Source: Leptobrachium leishanense (Eukaryota > Chordata > Amphibia > Anura > Megophryidae). Taken from it: a DNA stretch of 64,000 bases. This document shows, in pieces, positions 11,401 to 23,171 of the stretch. The notes beneath the pieces are model-generated. The model was not told the origin of the DNA. It was given only the letters and a program-made list of their open reading frames with translations, and ran no database searches. The position numbers were made by a program, and so were the translations under genes. Every line of letters begins with the position of its first letter. Positions within the stretch are counted from its first letter, which is position 1. The stretch is taken from NCBI GenBank assembly GCA_009667805.1, contig CM019067.1, positions 163,915,073 through 163,979,072 of the forward strand. Reading direction: 5' to 3'.

Positions 11401-12548
11401 TCATTTATTTATTTATTTTATTTATTTATTTATAAAGGATTTTACCAGGAAGGATACATTGAGATTTCTCTCGTTTTCAAGTATGTCCTGGGTTCAAGAA
11501 CATTGAAGTGTTACAGTTACAGAAATACAAAGTAATACAATGCAAGATATTACAAAAACAACACAAATATACAGATTAACAGAAAATAAATATGTAGGAA
11601 ATATAGTCACTAGGTTACATGTTTACAGGTGCATTCTGTATTGAGGTATGTTAGTAAGGAGCTCTTGAGTGACTTAAGACTGGGGGAAGATTTGATGGTG
11701 TCTGGGAGGTTATTCCATAATTGTGGTGCTCTGTAGGAAAATGAGGACCGAGCCACTGTCTTTTTGTATTGTGGTATTGCAAGTAAGGTGCTGGTCCTGG
11801 ATCGGAGGTTATAGGATGAGGGAGCTGCTGGGGGAAGCAATCTATTCAGATAGGGTGGCAGCTTCCCAGAAAAGCTCTTAAACACCAGGCTGGAAAGGTG
11901 AAGGGTGCGTTTAGACACCAGCGATGGCCAGTTTAGCTCTTTTAACATGTCACAATGGTAGGTCATGTAGTTACATTGTAATGCAAAGCGGCAGAAGGAG
12001 TTATACAATGTAGTAAGTTTCTGAAGGTGTGTTTGCGGGGCCGCTGCATACACTACATCTCCGTAATCAATAGCCGGCATAAGCATTTGTTGTACAATCT
12101 GCTTTCTTACCACGGGGTTCAGGCAGGATTTGTTTCTGTACAGGGCACCTAGTTTGGGGTAAAGTTTGGATGAGAGTTTTTCGATGTGGGGGCCAAACGA
12201 TAGATTAGGGTCCATCCACATACCTAGATATTTGAGAGAAGTGACAGTGGTCAGCGTGCCATTTGATTTTGTCCCAACACATAGATGGGGATTCTGCAAT
12301 TTGTGTAGTTTAGGTGCTGTTCCAAAGAGCATCGTTACAGTTTTGTCAGTATTTAAAAAAAGTTTGTTGTGTTTGATCCACTTTTCTACCTCTGTGAATT
12401 GTTCTTGCAGCACGGCCTCCAGCTGCGGGAGATTTGGTTTGCTGGTATAGATTACAGTGTCGTCTGCGTGCATATGTACAGTTGAGGCTTTGCAGATGTT
12501 GGGCAGAACATTTATGAATATTGTGAATAGCAGGGGGCCTAGTATTGA
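11401..12548 (-). mobile_element. 5'-truncated LINE, CR1/L2/Rex1 group
   Basis: On the - strand the element keeps the end of the reverse transcriptase region, a 3' untranslated region and a terminal (TAAA)n tail (11401-11432 on the + strand). The 5' break lies just before SILGPLLFTIF. The last ~60 bp before the tail, CAGGACATACTTGAAAACGA onward, are shared with the SINE at 1598-1810 and with 60415-60475. Confidence 0.88.
11610..12548 (-). pseudogene. LINE reverse transcriptase, C-terminal fragment
   Basis: About 310 codons are open. The sequence starts at LGPLLFTIFINVLP. The active-site motif reads HADDTVIY, with His in place of the usual Tyr of YADD. It continues with LKYLGMWMDPNLSF and RKQIVQQMLMPAIDYGD, then the C-terminal block with YNLRSR and APQLWNNLPDTIKSS. 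This order is that of non-LTR elements of the CR1/L2/Rex1 group. The fragment lacks the endonuclease and the N-terminal half of the reverse transcriptase, so it is a dead copy produced by incomplete reverse transcription. Confidence 0.88.
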
Positions 12549-13020
12549 CACAATTGTTAGAAGGGAAATTTTATTACACTTTGTTACACTGAAAAAGTCC
12601 ACTATCTATCAACAGTTTAACACCAAAATTGTTAAGACTTTCATTGGCAAACATTATAATTAGTGTTTAACATATCTTTCCAATAATGTAGTGTGCCTTA
12701 GCCAATACTTGTCTAATTCTTGTCTTGCCCTAATGTGCACTTCATTCTACACTCACACTCTCTGTATGCCCCCAATATGCTTTTTGTGCCCCTCTTCAGC
12801 CACGTGCCTAAATTATCCACCTTGAGTGCTCAAGGTCCTCCTTCACATTTACACTGTATATCCCTATTTCAATGTCACTGATTTCCCTTTGTCAGTCAGG
12901 AACAAGAAACAACTGTCTGAGTTAACGTATATTTTCACTGCTATGTTATTCTATTACTGATGGATTGTGGTCTTTCTTCAGAGTACCACAGTGTAACACA
13001 ATTTTATCTCTGACAATTGT
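12549..13020. other. Intronic stretch, no recognisable feature
   Basis: No tandem repeat, inverted terminus or protein similarity was recognised. Confidence 0.45.
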
Positions 13021-13900
13021 GCTGTCACGGTGGCAGTACCACCAGGCACGCACCACCCTATCCTTGCCCTCCGATCCTTGGAAGTGGTCGGTCTGTATAT
13101 ATATCCCTAAGAATATAACTCGCAGCAAGGTGAGGGCCAGGTTCCTGAGAGAAGCCCCTATGGGCAGAGATGTACTGTAAACGGCAAGGACAGATGAAAG
13201 CAACACAAGGTTAACAAAAGACCTCTGTACGGCAATACCAAAGATTCCCTGCACTGAAAGGCCGGTCTTTAGGATAGCCGGATCTAATCTAAAGGAAAGT
13301 ATTACCTTGAAGCCGTACAGAGTCTTTTGTTGTATACAGATGTCTGTACCGTTTCCAGGAAACCCTGTCAAGGAATATACTATATAGAGTAGTCACATAG
13401 AGGAAAGCCAAAAGGTCATAACCAGAGAGAGTACGTCATACAGAATATAGGAATAGGAACCAGAAGGGAAGTCAGCCAAGCCAAAAATCGGTAACCGGGG
13501 AATCAGGATGGAACATAAACAGCAAACCAAAATACAGAAATAGACAGAACTAAATACACAGAAGGAACTGACATAAACTGGAACAGAAATAACAGAGGCA
13601 AAACTGAACAAGGATGAACAAACGGAGGATATCAGGAACACAGCAAGGAGCTCTCAGGATACAAGTCGCAAGGAGACCAGGCAAAGTAAAATGACCCAGC
13701 AATGTCCTATAGGTACATTGCTCTAATATAGGCAGATGAATCAAGGTAAGGGTCAACAGGTGAGGCAGCACACAGAACACCAATTAACCCCTGGGAGGCC
13801 ACCCAGGAATTGGCAGCAACAGAAACACAATGGAAAAAACACAATATACAAATACAGAGGGCAGGAAGACAGGGTTGGAACGTGGGAACGTGACATGTGC
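13021..13900. repeat. Unclassified interspersed repeat, CAG/GGAACAG-rich
   Basis: Starts near CTGTCACGGTGGCAG and ends near GAACGTGACATG, with a purine-rich interior of GGAACAG, CAGGA and ACAGGAACC words. A similar CACGGTAGGTAC and CAGGAAC-rich texture is seen at 43441-44350. The two could be one repeat family, but I could not pair the ends with confidence. No protein similarity. Confidence 0.3.
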
Positions 13901-14097
13901 TTGGTAGGAAGGGCACCATGATGCATAGGAGGACTCAAATGAGGAGGAGCTCCGTTTTGCCAGGAGGGAAAATACGATAGAATTATAATATCTTGAGCAT
14001 CTTGTGACATCATTCATTGTATCTTTATTCTTGAATTGAAAAACAGTGCTTCAAATAAAAAAGGTTACTGTGAGTTAAAGGTAGTTTTTAGGTTTAA

Positions 14098-14571
14098 CCC
14101 CTTCACTGTCAAGATCGCTATAACTCAGAACTACGAAGGCACTGATCAGGTACCGATATCGAGTTATCTCGATCTGCAGCTCTGAAGGACAAAAGCAAAT
14201 GAAATTAGTTTGCTGCAAACAAATTTCATCTGCTTTTGGGCTGAAGAAGGTGCCCCCAACATTTTATCCTTGTGAGCATTAAGCCCGAGGTGCTAAAACT
14301 GTCTAAAATCAGCTGAAGAATGTCCTGACATATCGGGCATTCAGCAATCGATGCAGGGAACCACGAGCTGCAGGTGAAACTAGTGTAACTCCATTTGGCC
14401 AGTAGATGGTCAGCAGATCTGCCTGCCAAATAGATTTTTACAGTAAAGAATACACTAGGAATATTCCCAAATAGTCTTACTATATAATTGATTAAAAAAT
14501 ATTTTTTTTAAAACTACTGATTCCTGACAATGTTTTTTTTTTAAAAAAAAAAACACTTGGTAGTGAAGGGG
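14098..14571. mobile_element. piggyBac-type MITE, complete copy
   Basis: Flanked by TTAA at 14094-14097 and 14572-14575. The left end is CCCCTTCACTGTCAAG and the right end CACTTGGTAGTGAAGGGG, giving imperfect inverted repeats of about 16 bp. The 474-bp interior is non-coding. Other copies are at 1371-1928 and 25421-25690 (truncated). Confidence 0.85.
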
Positions 14572-14575
14572 TTAA

Positions 14576-15101
14576 GGCAAATGCATAATTTCTGGGAAAG
14601 TGGCAGCTCCCCTAAGACTGTAAACACAAAATGTCATGAAAATGAAAAGTCCCTGAGAAGCCCTGCAAAATAGAATGTAGACTCCTAAAATTGGATATTG
14701 AATGGTATCATGTTTTTTACATTGAAAACATGCAGAGCAACATAATGTATTATTTATTACAAGGCATACGTATATAACGTATATTCCACTTGGGAAAATA
14801 CAGGTAGACATGGATGAAAGTTGTGTTACAGTGCTATTTTATAAATCTCATAGCCTGAATAATTATTCATGGTCAATGAAGTACACGTTATTTTAGTTAT
14901 ATTGCAGAGAAATAAATATATGTCTGAATTTAAACTAAGACTGTATGCTTAGAAAGCCTTGAATAGATAGAAAATAATAGAGTTGCCCAATTGCTTTGAG
15001 GACTGCAGCTAATTTTGCCTACCATATTGGTTTTGGTTAGCATCAAATTCAAGTGTAAAATTTGGCTTGAAAATACATACTCTAATCCGTCCTGTTTTAG
15101 T
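14576..15101. other. Intronic stretch, no recognisable feature
   Basis: AT-rich sequence without identifiable repeats or coding similarity. Confidence 0.45.
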
Positions 15102-16299
15102 CAGGGCCGGATTAACATAGGGGCGGATGGAGCAGCAGCTCCAGGCCGATGCCCCAGAATAGGCCCACAGAAAGGATAACTATATCTGCATTGATGGACA
15201 TTTGGACCTCTGTATCTCTAAGTCCATAGCAGCTATAGGGTCATATGAGGTATCACTGGAAAGATCAGAGCATGGCCTTTCCAATGATACCAGGTTTGTT
15301 TGTAAGAAGTAAACAAATAATAACAAATATTTCTTTTTTTTCTTTTTCTTCCTAGCACAGCAATATTTTTCGCTTTTAAATTATAAAGTGAACAATGATG
15401 CTGCACTAACTCACCATCACATTTCAATTGTCACCAACAAGTGTGGAGGTGATGGCACAATCCATTGTTACGAATTGTTACATCAAAACCTAAACTGCAC
15501 TGCAGCGAAGAGCACTGGGGGGGACTTTGGACCCCTACGTCAGTAATCTTTACACCTCAAGAGGTCAAGGGCAGTATTACAAAGTTGGTGCTATCTTAAC
15601 CAGAGCTGTTGTTATTTTAACAGCTCCATAGGCTATAATGGCTCTGGTAAATTTAAAACAGCTCTGGTTAAGTTAACACCAACATTGTAATCTAGCCCCA
15701 AGTGAGGTGTCAAACAGGTCAGAGTCCGGCCTTTGCATTGATACAAAACCTGACCATGTAAAATCTAAAAGAAAAAAAAAAAAAATTTTTTTTATTTTTT
15801 TGTTCCAAAGCAATGGCATTGTCCATTTGTCACATATAAAATGAGCAATAATACTGCCATTACTCAACTATTAATTTTCCACGCTGGGAGCAAAAAAGTA
15901 TCTCTTAACAGTGTTTTATACAGTCATATTATTCATAAAACCTCATCCTCCAAAACACAAGCAAAAATTAAAAAATTTTAAATTTTTTTGCTTAAAATTG
16001 TATATTTTCTCAGAAAAATGCAGTAACAGGATCCCATTTCACATTTTTTTAAAAACAAGAATTCCCTATAGAATATAAAACCACAATGCTTTGGATGATA
16101 AAATGGGAAAAAATAAATTTACACACTGCAAATGATTGATACATTCTTCATTACGATTTCACACAGTAACTGCCTGGTTAAATATACCCGTATCTGTACT
16201 ATTAAATAACCTAAAATATGTTTTCATTTCACTAAATTACAAAAAAAAGACCACCAAAATATTCAGCTCCAGGCCCAAAGAGATCTTAATCCGGCCCTG
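15102..16299. mobile_element. hAT-type MITE with CAGGGCCGGATTAA ends
   Basis: Left end CAGGGCCGGATTAACATAGG; right end CTTAATCCGGCCCTG. The flanking octamers (GTTTTAGT and GTGTAAGG) match at only 5 of 8 positions, so the duplication has decayed or the boundary is slightly off. The interior carries two modules also found in other elements: CAGAGCATGGCCTTTCCAATG near 15267 and a hairpin with GAACAATGATGCTGCACTAA near 15390. No coding sequence. Confidence 0.8.
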
Positions 16300-16759
16300 G
16301 TGTAAGGTACATAAAATTATCAAATAATTATTATATGACAATGGTGATTATCGAGACTTCAGTGCCTTGTCATTGCAAACCCAATGCTTGTGACAAATTA
16401 GATATTTAATTGAAAAAACAAATTCAGTAATATCCATATATTTTAATTAGTTTTTGTAATAATGAGACGGTTTATCTAAAATAACAGCTATTCAAAAGAT
16501 TTGTATTTCTTTTTTATTTTTCATTTGACACGTTTGCAAGAATATCGTTTTTAGAGAGGAATGCCCCCCCAAGAAAAATCCAGAATACACAAAGAAGCAC
16601 AAAGAATAATAAACATTTGCAATTAATGACTATTTCTTTCACAATATTACATTTTTATGGCTACTTATTTTAATATAGGCCAATTGCTGTTGCATCTTAT
16701 ACAGAGGGAGTAACTCATTTTTATAATTAATTGTTTACATTTTTTATAATGGTTACATA
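16300..16759. other. Intronic stretch, no recognisable feature
   Basis: AT-rich; nothing recognised. Confidence 0.45.
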
Positions 16760-17627
16760 CAGGGTTATTGAAAGAGAACTGATCTGGCCCCGAAATCTAA
16801 CCGGACACTAAATTTCAGCGAATGGGGACAATTCAGGGCCATTCGGCTATTCAGAGAGCATGCAGGCAATTCGCCAAATCTTGGCGTATTGCCTGCATGT
16901 ACGGTGCCTGTTCGAGGGCTTTGAAATCCCCCATAGAGAAGCAATGGTTTGTCTATTCAGAGAACACCGAACCGCTGAGGAATGTCAGTGAAGTGTCCTG
17001 CCGTTCAGTGGTGTCATTCAGGTGAATCCCATAGGCTTCAATGTTAAAAATATTCCAGTTTTAATTCAATATCTAATAAACCTTTTATCATTTTATTATG
17101 CAGTAAAAAGTCTCTTTAGTTTTAGATTTTCTAGGATCTTTTAGGCATTTTTTGGAATTGTTTTTTAAATTGTTTTTACTTTATTCGGTAACAGCCCTGT
17201 TTATTATCATTCATTGGATCTTATATGTAAATTTCAGACATTTTCCTTTAGTAGTTTTTTTGCAAACAGGGTCTCAAATTTCAATCTTTCAAGCAAACTG
17301 TTTTGGTTTTTTTTCACCCCGTTCTTCTGCTAGTCGGCTTTTTCCGGCGGCTGCTCTGCGCTGTGATCGCCGGCTGCTTGCATTTTTCCAGTGTGTTCGG
17401 CTTGGTTTTTGCAGCGGTTTTTCCGGGTTTTCGGTGAGTGTTCGGTGAGTGTTCGGCAAGTGTTCTGCGGGTTTGCGGCAAGTATTCCCTGCACTACGGG
17501 GGCCCAGCGGTTCTTGCTGAATACACCGCAGGGTCGGCGAACTAGGAATCGCCGAATCCCCTGAAGTGCAGGGAACGAAAAGTCACCGAACGTGCAGTGA
17601 CTTTACGGCTCTCTTTGAATAACCCTG
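16760..17627 (-). mobile_element. CAGGGTTATTCAAAGAGA MITE, copy 2 (inverted)
   Basis: Ends CAGGGTTATTGAAAGAG and CTCTTTGAATAACCCTG. The order of interior blocks is reversed relative to copy 1: the shared core appears in reverse complement at about 17025-17165. ATA occurs directly outside both ends, possibly a 3-bp duplication, but the other copies do not confirm it. Confidence 0.85.
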
Positions 17628-18509
17628 ATAGTGTACTTCTAGCCTAATGGTTGATTTCATTTTTGTAAGAAAGCATATTATAATGGAAACAAAGATGTTA
17701 ACAGTCGAATTTTAATAGTATTATTGACATAGGAACACAACAGGACATGAACACATCTGTGTTTTACCCATCGTTAGATGGAGAATTATGAGATATTGAT
17801 AATGGATTTAAAAATCTTGATAAAGGCATTTTTGAAATTTTTTAACTTACATTTTGGCTAGTTATACATTTGACAATTCTGCGAGATTAGACAACATCTG
17901 GAGGTCCTAAAATATGGTTTATGCGCCACTATTAATAATTGTCCACATGGCAGTTAAAACATTTTCATTTTTGAGTGTCCCTTACCTTGGGACAGTTCTA
18001 ATAAAGTTGGTAATAGGGAGCAGGAACTGCTTAAATTAATTTTAGACTAGCTCGGCTTGAATAATGGAACTAGTTGGTTATCTAGCTGGTTTCAGAAATC
18101 CCTGAGCTAAAAAAAATACTACTTTTCAAAGGACAATTTAACAATACTGATAGCTAAACCACATAGCTTTGAAGAACAGGTCCATAGGCATTACAAGACA
18201 CACCATGATGATCAGCATCCTGAAGTCAGGAGAAGCCAATAGGAAAAAGGAAGCTAAATAATTGCAAGACTTTTCTAGCATCAGGAACCTTGAAAAGGTG
18301 ACACGGAAAGCATTTGTAGGACTGAAATTGCAGAGATAAGAGACGTGGAAAAAAAACATAGGGGGAGGAGAGGTTGCAGGTGATGCTTGTTAACTTGAAA
18401 ATTGATGGCGAGATGGAATTAAAAAGGCATCATTATGTCTCTAGAGAGAATATAGTATGAAACAGAATAAAGATACAATGGATAATTACATGGGCAACAA
18501 AACAAAAGT
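17628..18509. other. Intronic stretch, no recognisable feature
   Basis: No repeat or coding similarity recognised. Confidence 0.45.
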
Positions 18510-20800
18510 ATTATTATTATTATTATTATTCTTTATTTATAAAGCGCCAGCATATTCCGCAGCACTGTACAATAAGCACAGTATAGACAGGGTTACAATA
18601 CATTGAACAACATTTGACAAACAGTACAGGAGGAGATGAGGGCCCTATTCCCGTAGGAACTCACAATCTAGGAGGGTTGGGGTTGGAAACAGGAGGAGAG
18701 GACTGTAAGGTGAGAGTGATAGATGGTTGTGTCAGTGAGTTGGGTGGTAGGCTTCCCTAAATAGGAATGTTTTAAGGGAGCGTTTGAAGGAAGAGAAGTT
18801 AGGGGAAAGTCTGACAGTACGAGGGAGAGCGTTCCAGAGAGTGGGGGCTGCGCGTGAGAAATCCTGCAGTCTATCATGGGAAGAGGTAATGCGGGGAGAA
18901 GCTAGGCACAGGTCACTGTTTGACCTTAGGGAGCGGGCTGGGGTGTATTTGGTGATTAGTTAGGACAGGTAGTGGGGAGCTGAGTTAGTGAGGGTTTTGT
19001 AGGTAAGGATAAGGATTTTGAACTTAATTCTGCAGTGGATGGGGAGCCAGTGAAGGGACTCGCAGAGGGGAGCGGCAGAGACAGAGCGGCAGGTGAGGTG
19101 AATTACGGCGGAGGCGTTCAGGATGGATTGTAGGGGGGAGAGGCGGGACAGAGGGAGGCCAGATAAGAGATTATTGCAATAGTCGAATTGGGAGATTACC
19201 AGGGCGTGTATGAGTTGTTTTGTGGTGACAGCGGTAAGAAATGGCTGAATTCTGGAAATATTACGCAGTTGGTATCGGCAGGAGGAGGAAAGAGACTGGA
19301 TGTGGGGGATGAAGGAAAGAGCAGAGTCAAGTGTAACTCCAAGGCAGCGAACTTGGTTTGATGGGGAGATGATGATACCCTCCACCATGATAGAGAAGTC
19401 AGGAGGTGGGGAGGCATTGGAGGGAGGAATAAGTAGGAGCTCAGTCTTTGACATGTTGATCTTTAGGTGGTGGGAGGCCATCCAGGAGGAGATGCCAGAT
19501 AAACAGTCACTGACTTTTGAAAGGACAGGGGGAGAGAGATCAGGGGTAGAGAGGTAGATCTGAGTGTCATCAGCGTAGAGGTGGTAATTAAAGCCAAAGC
19601 TGTTGATGATTTTGCCCAGGGAGGAGGTGTAGATGGAAAAGAGCAGAGGACCAAGGACAGAGCCTTGAGGTACACCAACAGATAGAGGCAATGAAGAGGA
19701 GGAGTTACCAGCAAAGGACACACAGAAGGACCTGTTGGATAAATAGGAGTCAACCCAAGCAAGTGCAGTGTCACCGAGACCCAGAGAGTTGAGGGTCTGT
19801 AGAAGGAGGGGGTGGTCAACAGTGTCAAAAGCAGCCGAGAGGTCAAGCAGGATGAGAATAGAATAGTGGCTGTGTTTTTTAGCAGTTAGGAGGTCGTTGG
19901 TGACTTTGGTGAGGGCAGTTTCAGTTGAGTGTAGGGGACGGAAGCCAGATTGCAGGGGGTCAAGTAGGGAATTGGAGGACAGGAAGAGGGAGAGGCGGTT
20001 GAAGACTAGTTTTTCTAAGAGCTTTGATGTGAAGGGAAGCAGGGATACAGGGCGGTAGTTGGATGGAGAGTTGGGGTCTAGGGATGGTTTCTTTAGTAAA
20101 GGGGTAACTAGCGCGTGTTTGAAGGCAGATGGAAAGGAGCCAGTGGAGAGAGATAGGTTGAAGAGGTGTGTGAGAGCAGGGGTGAGGGAGGAGGAGAGGG
20201 GAGGAATTAGATGTGAGGGAATGGGGTCGAGCGGGCAAGTGGTGAGATGTGAGGAGGACAATAAGGAATTGACTTCCTCCTCAGTGGCTGGGAGGAAGCG
20301 GCAGAGGGTGGCAGAGGGGACCTGTGGGAGTGGAGGTGGCAGATAACTATCTTGTGTTGGGATGTTGCTTCTGATAGTTAGAGTTTTACTGAGGAAGTAG
20401 TCTGCCAGGTCTTGAGCGCTGAAGGCAGCTGAGGGGGGAGGTGCGGGTGGGTAGAGGAGGGTGTTGAAGGTGGACCAGAGCCGTTTAGGGTTGGAGGACA
20501 GCGTAGATATAAGAGATGAGAAGAAGGATTGTTTGGCCAAGTGGAGGGCAGAGGTGTATGACCGGAGAATAAACTTGAAGTGAACAAAATCAGCTTCAGA
20601 GCGGGATTTCCTCCAGGCACGCTCTGCGGTGCGGGAGCATCTTTGCAGGTAGCGAGTCTGGAGGGTGTGCCAGGGCTGAAGCTGGCGGCGTGGGGCCTTA
20701 CAGAGTCGAAGAGGAGCAAGAGTGTCTAGAGCAGAGATATTGTGGCATTTTTCTTCTGTGAGACACAGTGTATCCTTGGATACATGGTTATACACCTGAA
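18510..20800 (-). mobile_element. L2-type LINE, 5'-truncated
   Basis: The 3' end on the - strand is a (TAA)n tract (18510-18530 on the + strand) preceded by the TTTATAAAGCGCCAGCATATT end that I recall as typical of amphibian L2 repeats. The element holds the ORF2 region from just upstream of the reverse transcriptase to the C terminus. The endonuclease is missing. Similarity appears to end near 20790-20800. Confidence 0.92.
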
Positions 20801-20804
20801 ACAC
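18732..20804 (-). pseudogene. L2-type LINE ORF2 reverse transcriptase with one premature stop
   Basis: A 614-codon frame runs from 20804 to 18960. After the linker with ALDTLAPLR come the reverse-transcriptase blocks [51 protein letters not shown] (motif A Asp), [17 protein letters not shown] and [10 protein letters not shown] (active-site YADD). Further on are [11 protein letters not shown] and [13 protein letters not shown]. The frame stops at TAA (18960-18962) after APHYLS, but the same frame continues LITKYTPARSLRS to the usual APTLWNALPRT and FKRSLKTFLF C terminus, with a natural stop at 18732. Only one nonsense change is seen in about 2.1 kb, so the copy is fairly young. Without the endonuclease it is inactive. 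Confidence 0.93.
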
Positions 20805-21110
20805 TTAAAGTGTTACAAATCGTAACATAATAAGTTATGTTTATAGTCTAGTCTATAGTTTATGCTCCGAAAACGTTTTTTTTATTAACATCTTCATTTA
20901 CCAGGAACGTATATATATTTCTGCAAATCCAATATTCTGCTTCAGTGATATTCTTTCATAGCAATCCTGGTGCTGAGAACCATGAAATAAGCAAGCAAGA
21001 GGAAAGGGAGACATTCAAGTTCCTTGAAAAAGCCCCTTTAGTTAAAAAGAAAACATTTCAATTTAAGTCTTTATATTTTCATAATTTTGATTAAGTAGAC
21101 CCAGAGGGCC
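20805..21110. other. Intronic stretch, no recognisable feature
   Basis: AT-rich sequence with no recognised element. Confidence 0.4.
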
Positions 21111-21835
21111 CTAGCACCTCCCTAACGCTAGCGCTCACATAAATGAGCATTAGCGCTAGGTTATTTGAGGTGGTAGTGTGTCGCAAAGATCACCTCACGA
21201 TCAATAACGGGTTAAAAAACCTGTTGCTGAATCGGTGTTAGCACTTATTACAGCAAGCTTAATGTCCTTTTCGCTCCCTATACTTTACATAGGGAGCTCA
21301 AAGAGTAAGCAATCAGTAATTAGCGGACTATATGATCCTAACGCTAATTACGCCCCCGCTGTCGCTAACTAAAAACGTTTGCTACAGCTTAGAGATGTAG
21401 CTAACCGATTCCACTTCTGCAGAATCAGGTGCAACTGGAACCCCACCCCAAAAACTCAAATACTCACTTGTCATCCCATGGCGAGAATGGTGACACCATC
21501 CAACACGTCTGGCCACCGGGAGCAGAGATTGGGGAAAAAAAGTCCCCAGTCTACCTCCCCGATCACTCGGCCGAGATCCTGACGATCATGTGACCCGGTG
21601 TGACCCAGTATGGAGTCCTATGGACATTATGGAGGGAGTGCTCGCGACGGCGCTTTAGCACTGCTCTGAGCATTCTTGAGTCTAGCAGCCGCTATGGGGC
21701 AGGCTGCCGGACTTAGCACCTGCACTATAATGTACTGGTAAAACGGGGATAGTAAGGGCAGATTTGCGAGGCAAATTTTTCCCCTTATCGTCCCCGTTTT
21801 AGCTCAGGGCAGCTGATAGCGTCCAGAATGTGTCT
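21111..21835. repeat. Palindrome-rich interspersed repeat, unclassified
   Basis: More GC-rich than its surroundings, with several short hairpins, for example TAACGCTAGCGCTCA pairing with TGAGCATTAGCGCTA near 21123-21158, and GCTCCCTAT pairing with ATAGGGAGC near 21273-21298. Texture and length resemble a MITE, but terminal repeats were not paired. Confidence 0.45.
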
Positions 21836-22680
21836 GTTTTTGCTTCACCACATATACACACAAACACACACAACATACAATAATTGATATACTTCCATGT
21901 TTATAGATGGTTTTCAAATTAATAATGATATGTATAGATCATGTGACATATAACAAGTGACTTTAGGATATGCTTTGTTTTACAATCAATTGAAAAGATC
22001 TGAAACCAGGTCAAGGAGGAACCCCACAACTGGGAACATGTCTGAAATCAGGGGTTAAGTCAAGGGGATGCATAGAAATGCAGCGCCTCCACTATTTTTG
22101 CAGAGGGAACAAAGTTCCCATAGCTCCTATAAAACTTGTATTCAGATTTTCTATCATAGTTTTCCCAGTTAACTCCTATATTGTGACTTATATACAGTAT
22201 TTTTGATAAAATCAACATATCTACATAAATATATCATATTTGAGTGTGTGTTTGTGTTTAAGTGCAAGCTGATAGTTGCTAATTGTGGGACAGAAATCAA
22301 GGCAAATTCCTACGCTTATTTTTTTAAGGACTTGATCTCTGTCTGAAATGATATTCACGTGATTTGTCTGTATAAGAATAGTCATGATTTCATAAATCAT
22401 TTTTCATAATAATATTTTATCTATTTGTGTATTACTATTTATCATATTAATACATATCATATTAAAAAAATACAGAAGTATAATTAAAATGCATTACATC
22501 AGATAATTGTACCTTAAAAAATATTTCACCAGTGCCGAAAATACAATATTAAAAAATTGGTTGTCAATATTAGTAGCCTATATAGTTTTACTAATGACAA
22601 AATACCTTAATTTATACTGATAATTGAATTTGACTTTTAAAGTGTAAAAAATAATGTATATCTTTTTTACATTTATTCAG
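21836..22680. other. Last part of the cadherin intron
   Basis: AT-rich, with a short CA-rich tract near 21850. It ends in the pyrimidine-rich acceptor TTTTTTACATTTATTCAG. No transposon recognised. Confidence 0.6.
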
Positions 22681-23171
22681 TTATAGTGGTACTGTTTGCG
22701 GCTTTGAAAAGACAGAGAAAGAAAGAACCCTTGGTATTGTCGAAAGAGGACATCAGAGACAACATTGTCAGTTACAATGATGAAGGAGGTGGAGAAGAAG
22801 ATACTCAAGCTTTTGATATTGGCACACTGAGAAACCCTGGTGCAGTCGAGGATAAAAAACATCGGAGAGATATTATTCCTGAAAGCTTATTGTTACCGCG
22901 GAGAACTGCTGGTGTTCCAGACAATACAGATGTCCGTGATTTTATTAACCAAAGGCTAAAAGAGCACGATAATGATCCAACTGCACCGCCATATGATTCA
23001 CTTGCGACTTATGCATACGAAGGCAACGATTCTATAGCTGAATCCTTAAGCTCTTTAGAATCCAGTACAACAGAAGGGGACCAAAACTATGAATACCTCA
23101 AAGAATGGGGTCCACGTTTCAACAAACTAGCTGAAATGTATGGCAATGGGGAGAGTGATAAAGATTCTTAA
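22681..23171 (+). CDS. Type II classical cadherin, terminal exon (end of membrane helix and cytoplasmic tail)
   Basis: The exon starts directly after the acceptor AG with TT, completing the split Leu codon, and continues [16 protein letters not shown], the end of the helix and the basic stop-transfer segment. The juxtamembrane region contains [19 protein letters not shown], the p120-catenin binding core. The distal part [13 protein letters not shown] with the Ser-rich block [19 protein letters not shown] and [13 protein letters not shown] is the beta-catenin binding site linking the protein to actin at adherens junctions. It ends ESDKDS with TAA at 23169-23171. All diagnostic motifs are intact with no stops. 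The tail is that of the CDH6/9/10 group; [20 protein letters not shown] suggests CDH9 or CDH10, but an alignment is needed to choose. Confidence 0.96.

Larger units (their letters stand above)
2247..22680 (+). other. Cadherin intron, 20.4 kb, transposon-rich
   Basis: Runs from the GTGAGT donor to the TTTATTCAG acceptor. It joins the transmembrane exon to the terminal exon in a phase that restores a Leu codon. It holds at least nine separate transposon or repeat insertions in both orientations, listed individually. The stretch 2247-3690 has nothing recognised apart from a TA microsatellite. Confidence 0.9.

Noticed and set aside
13021..13900. Possible complete DNA transposon with CTGTCACG-type ends
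   Set aside because: End pairing is short and inexact and no duplication is visible, so it is left as an unclassified repeat.
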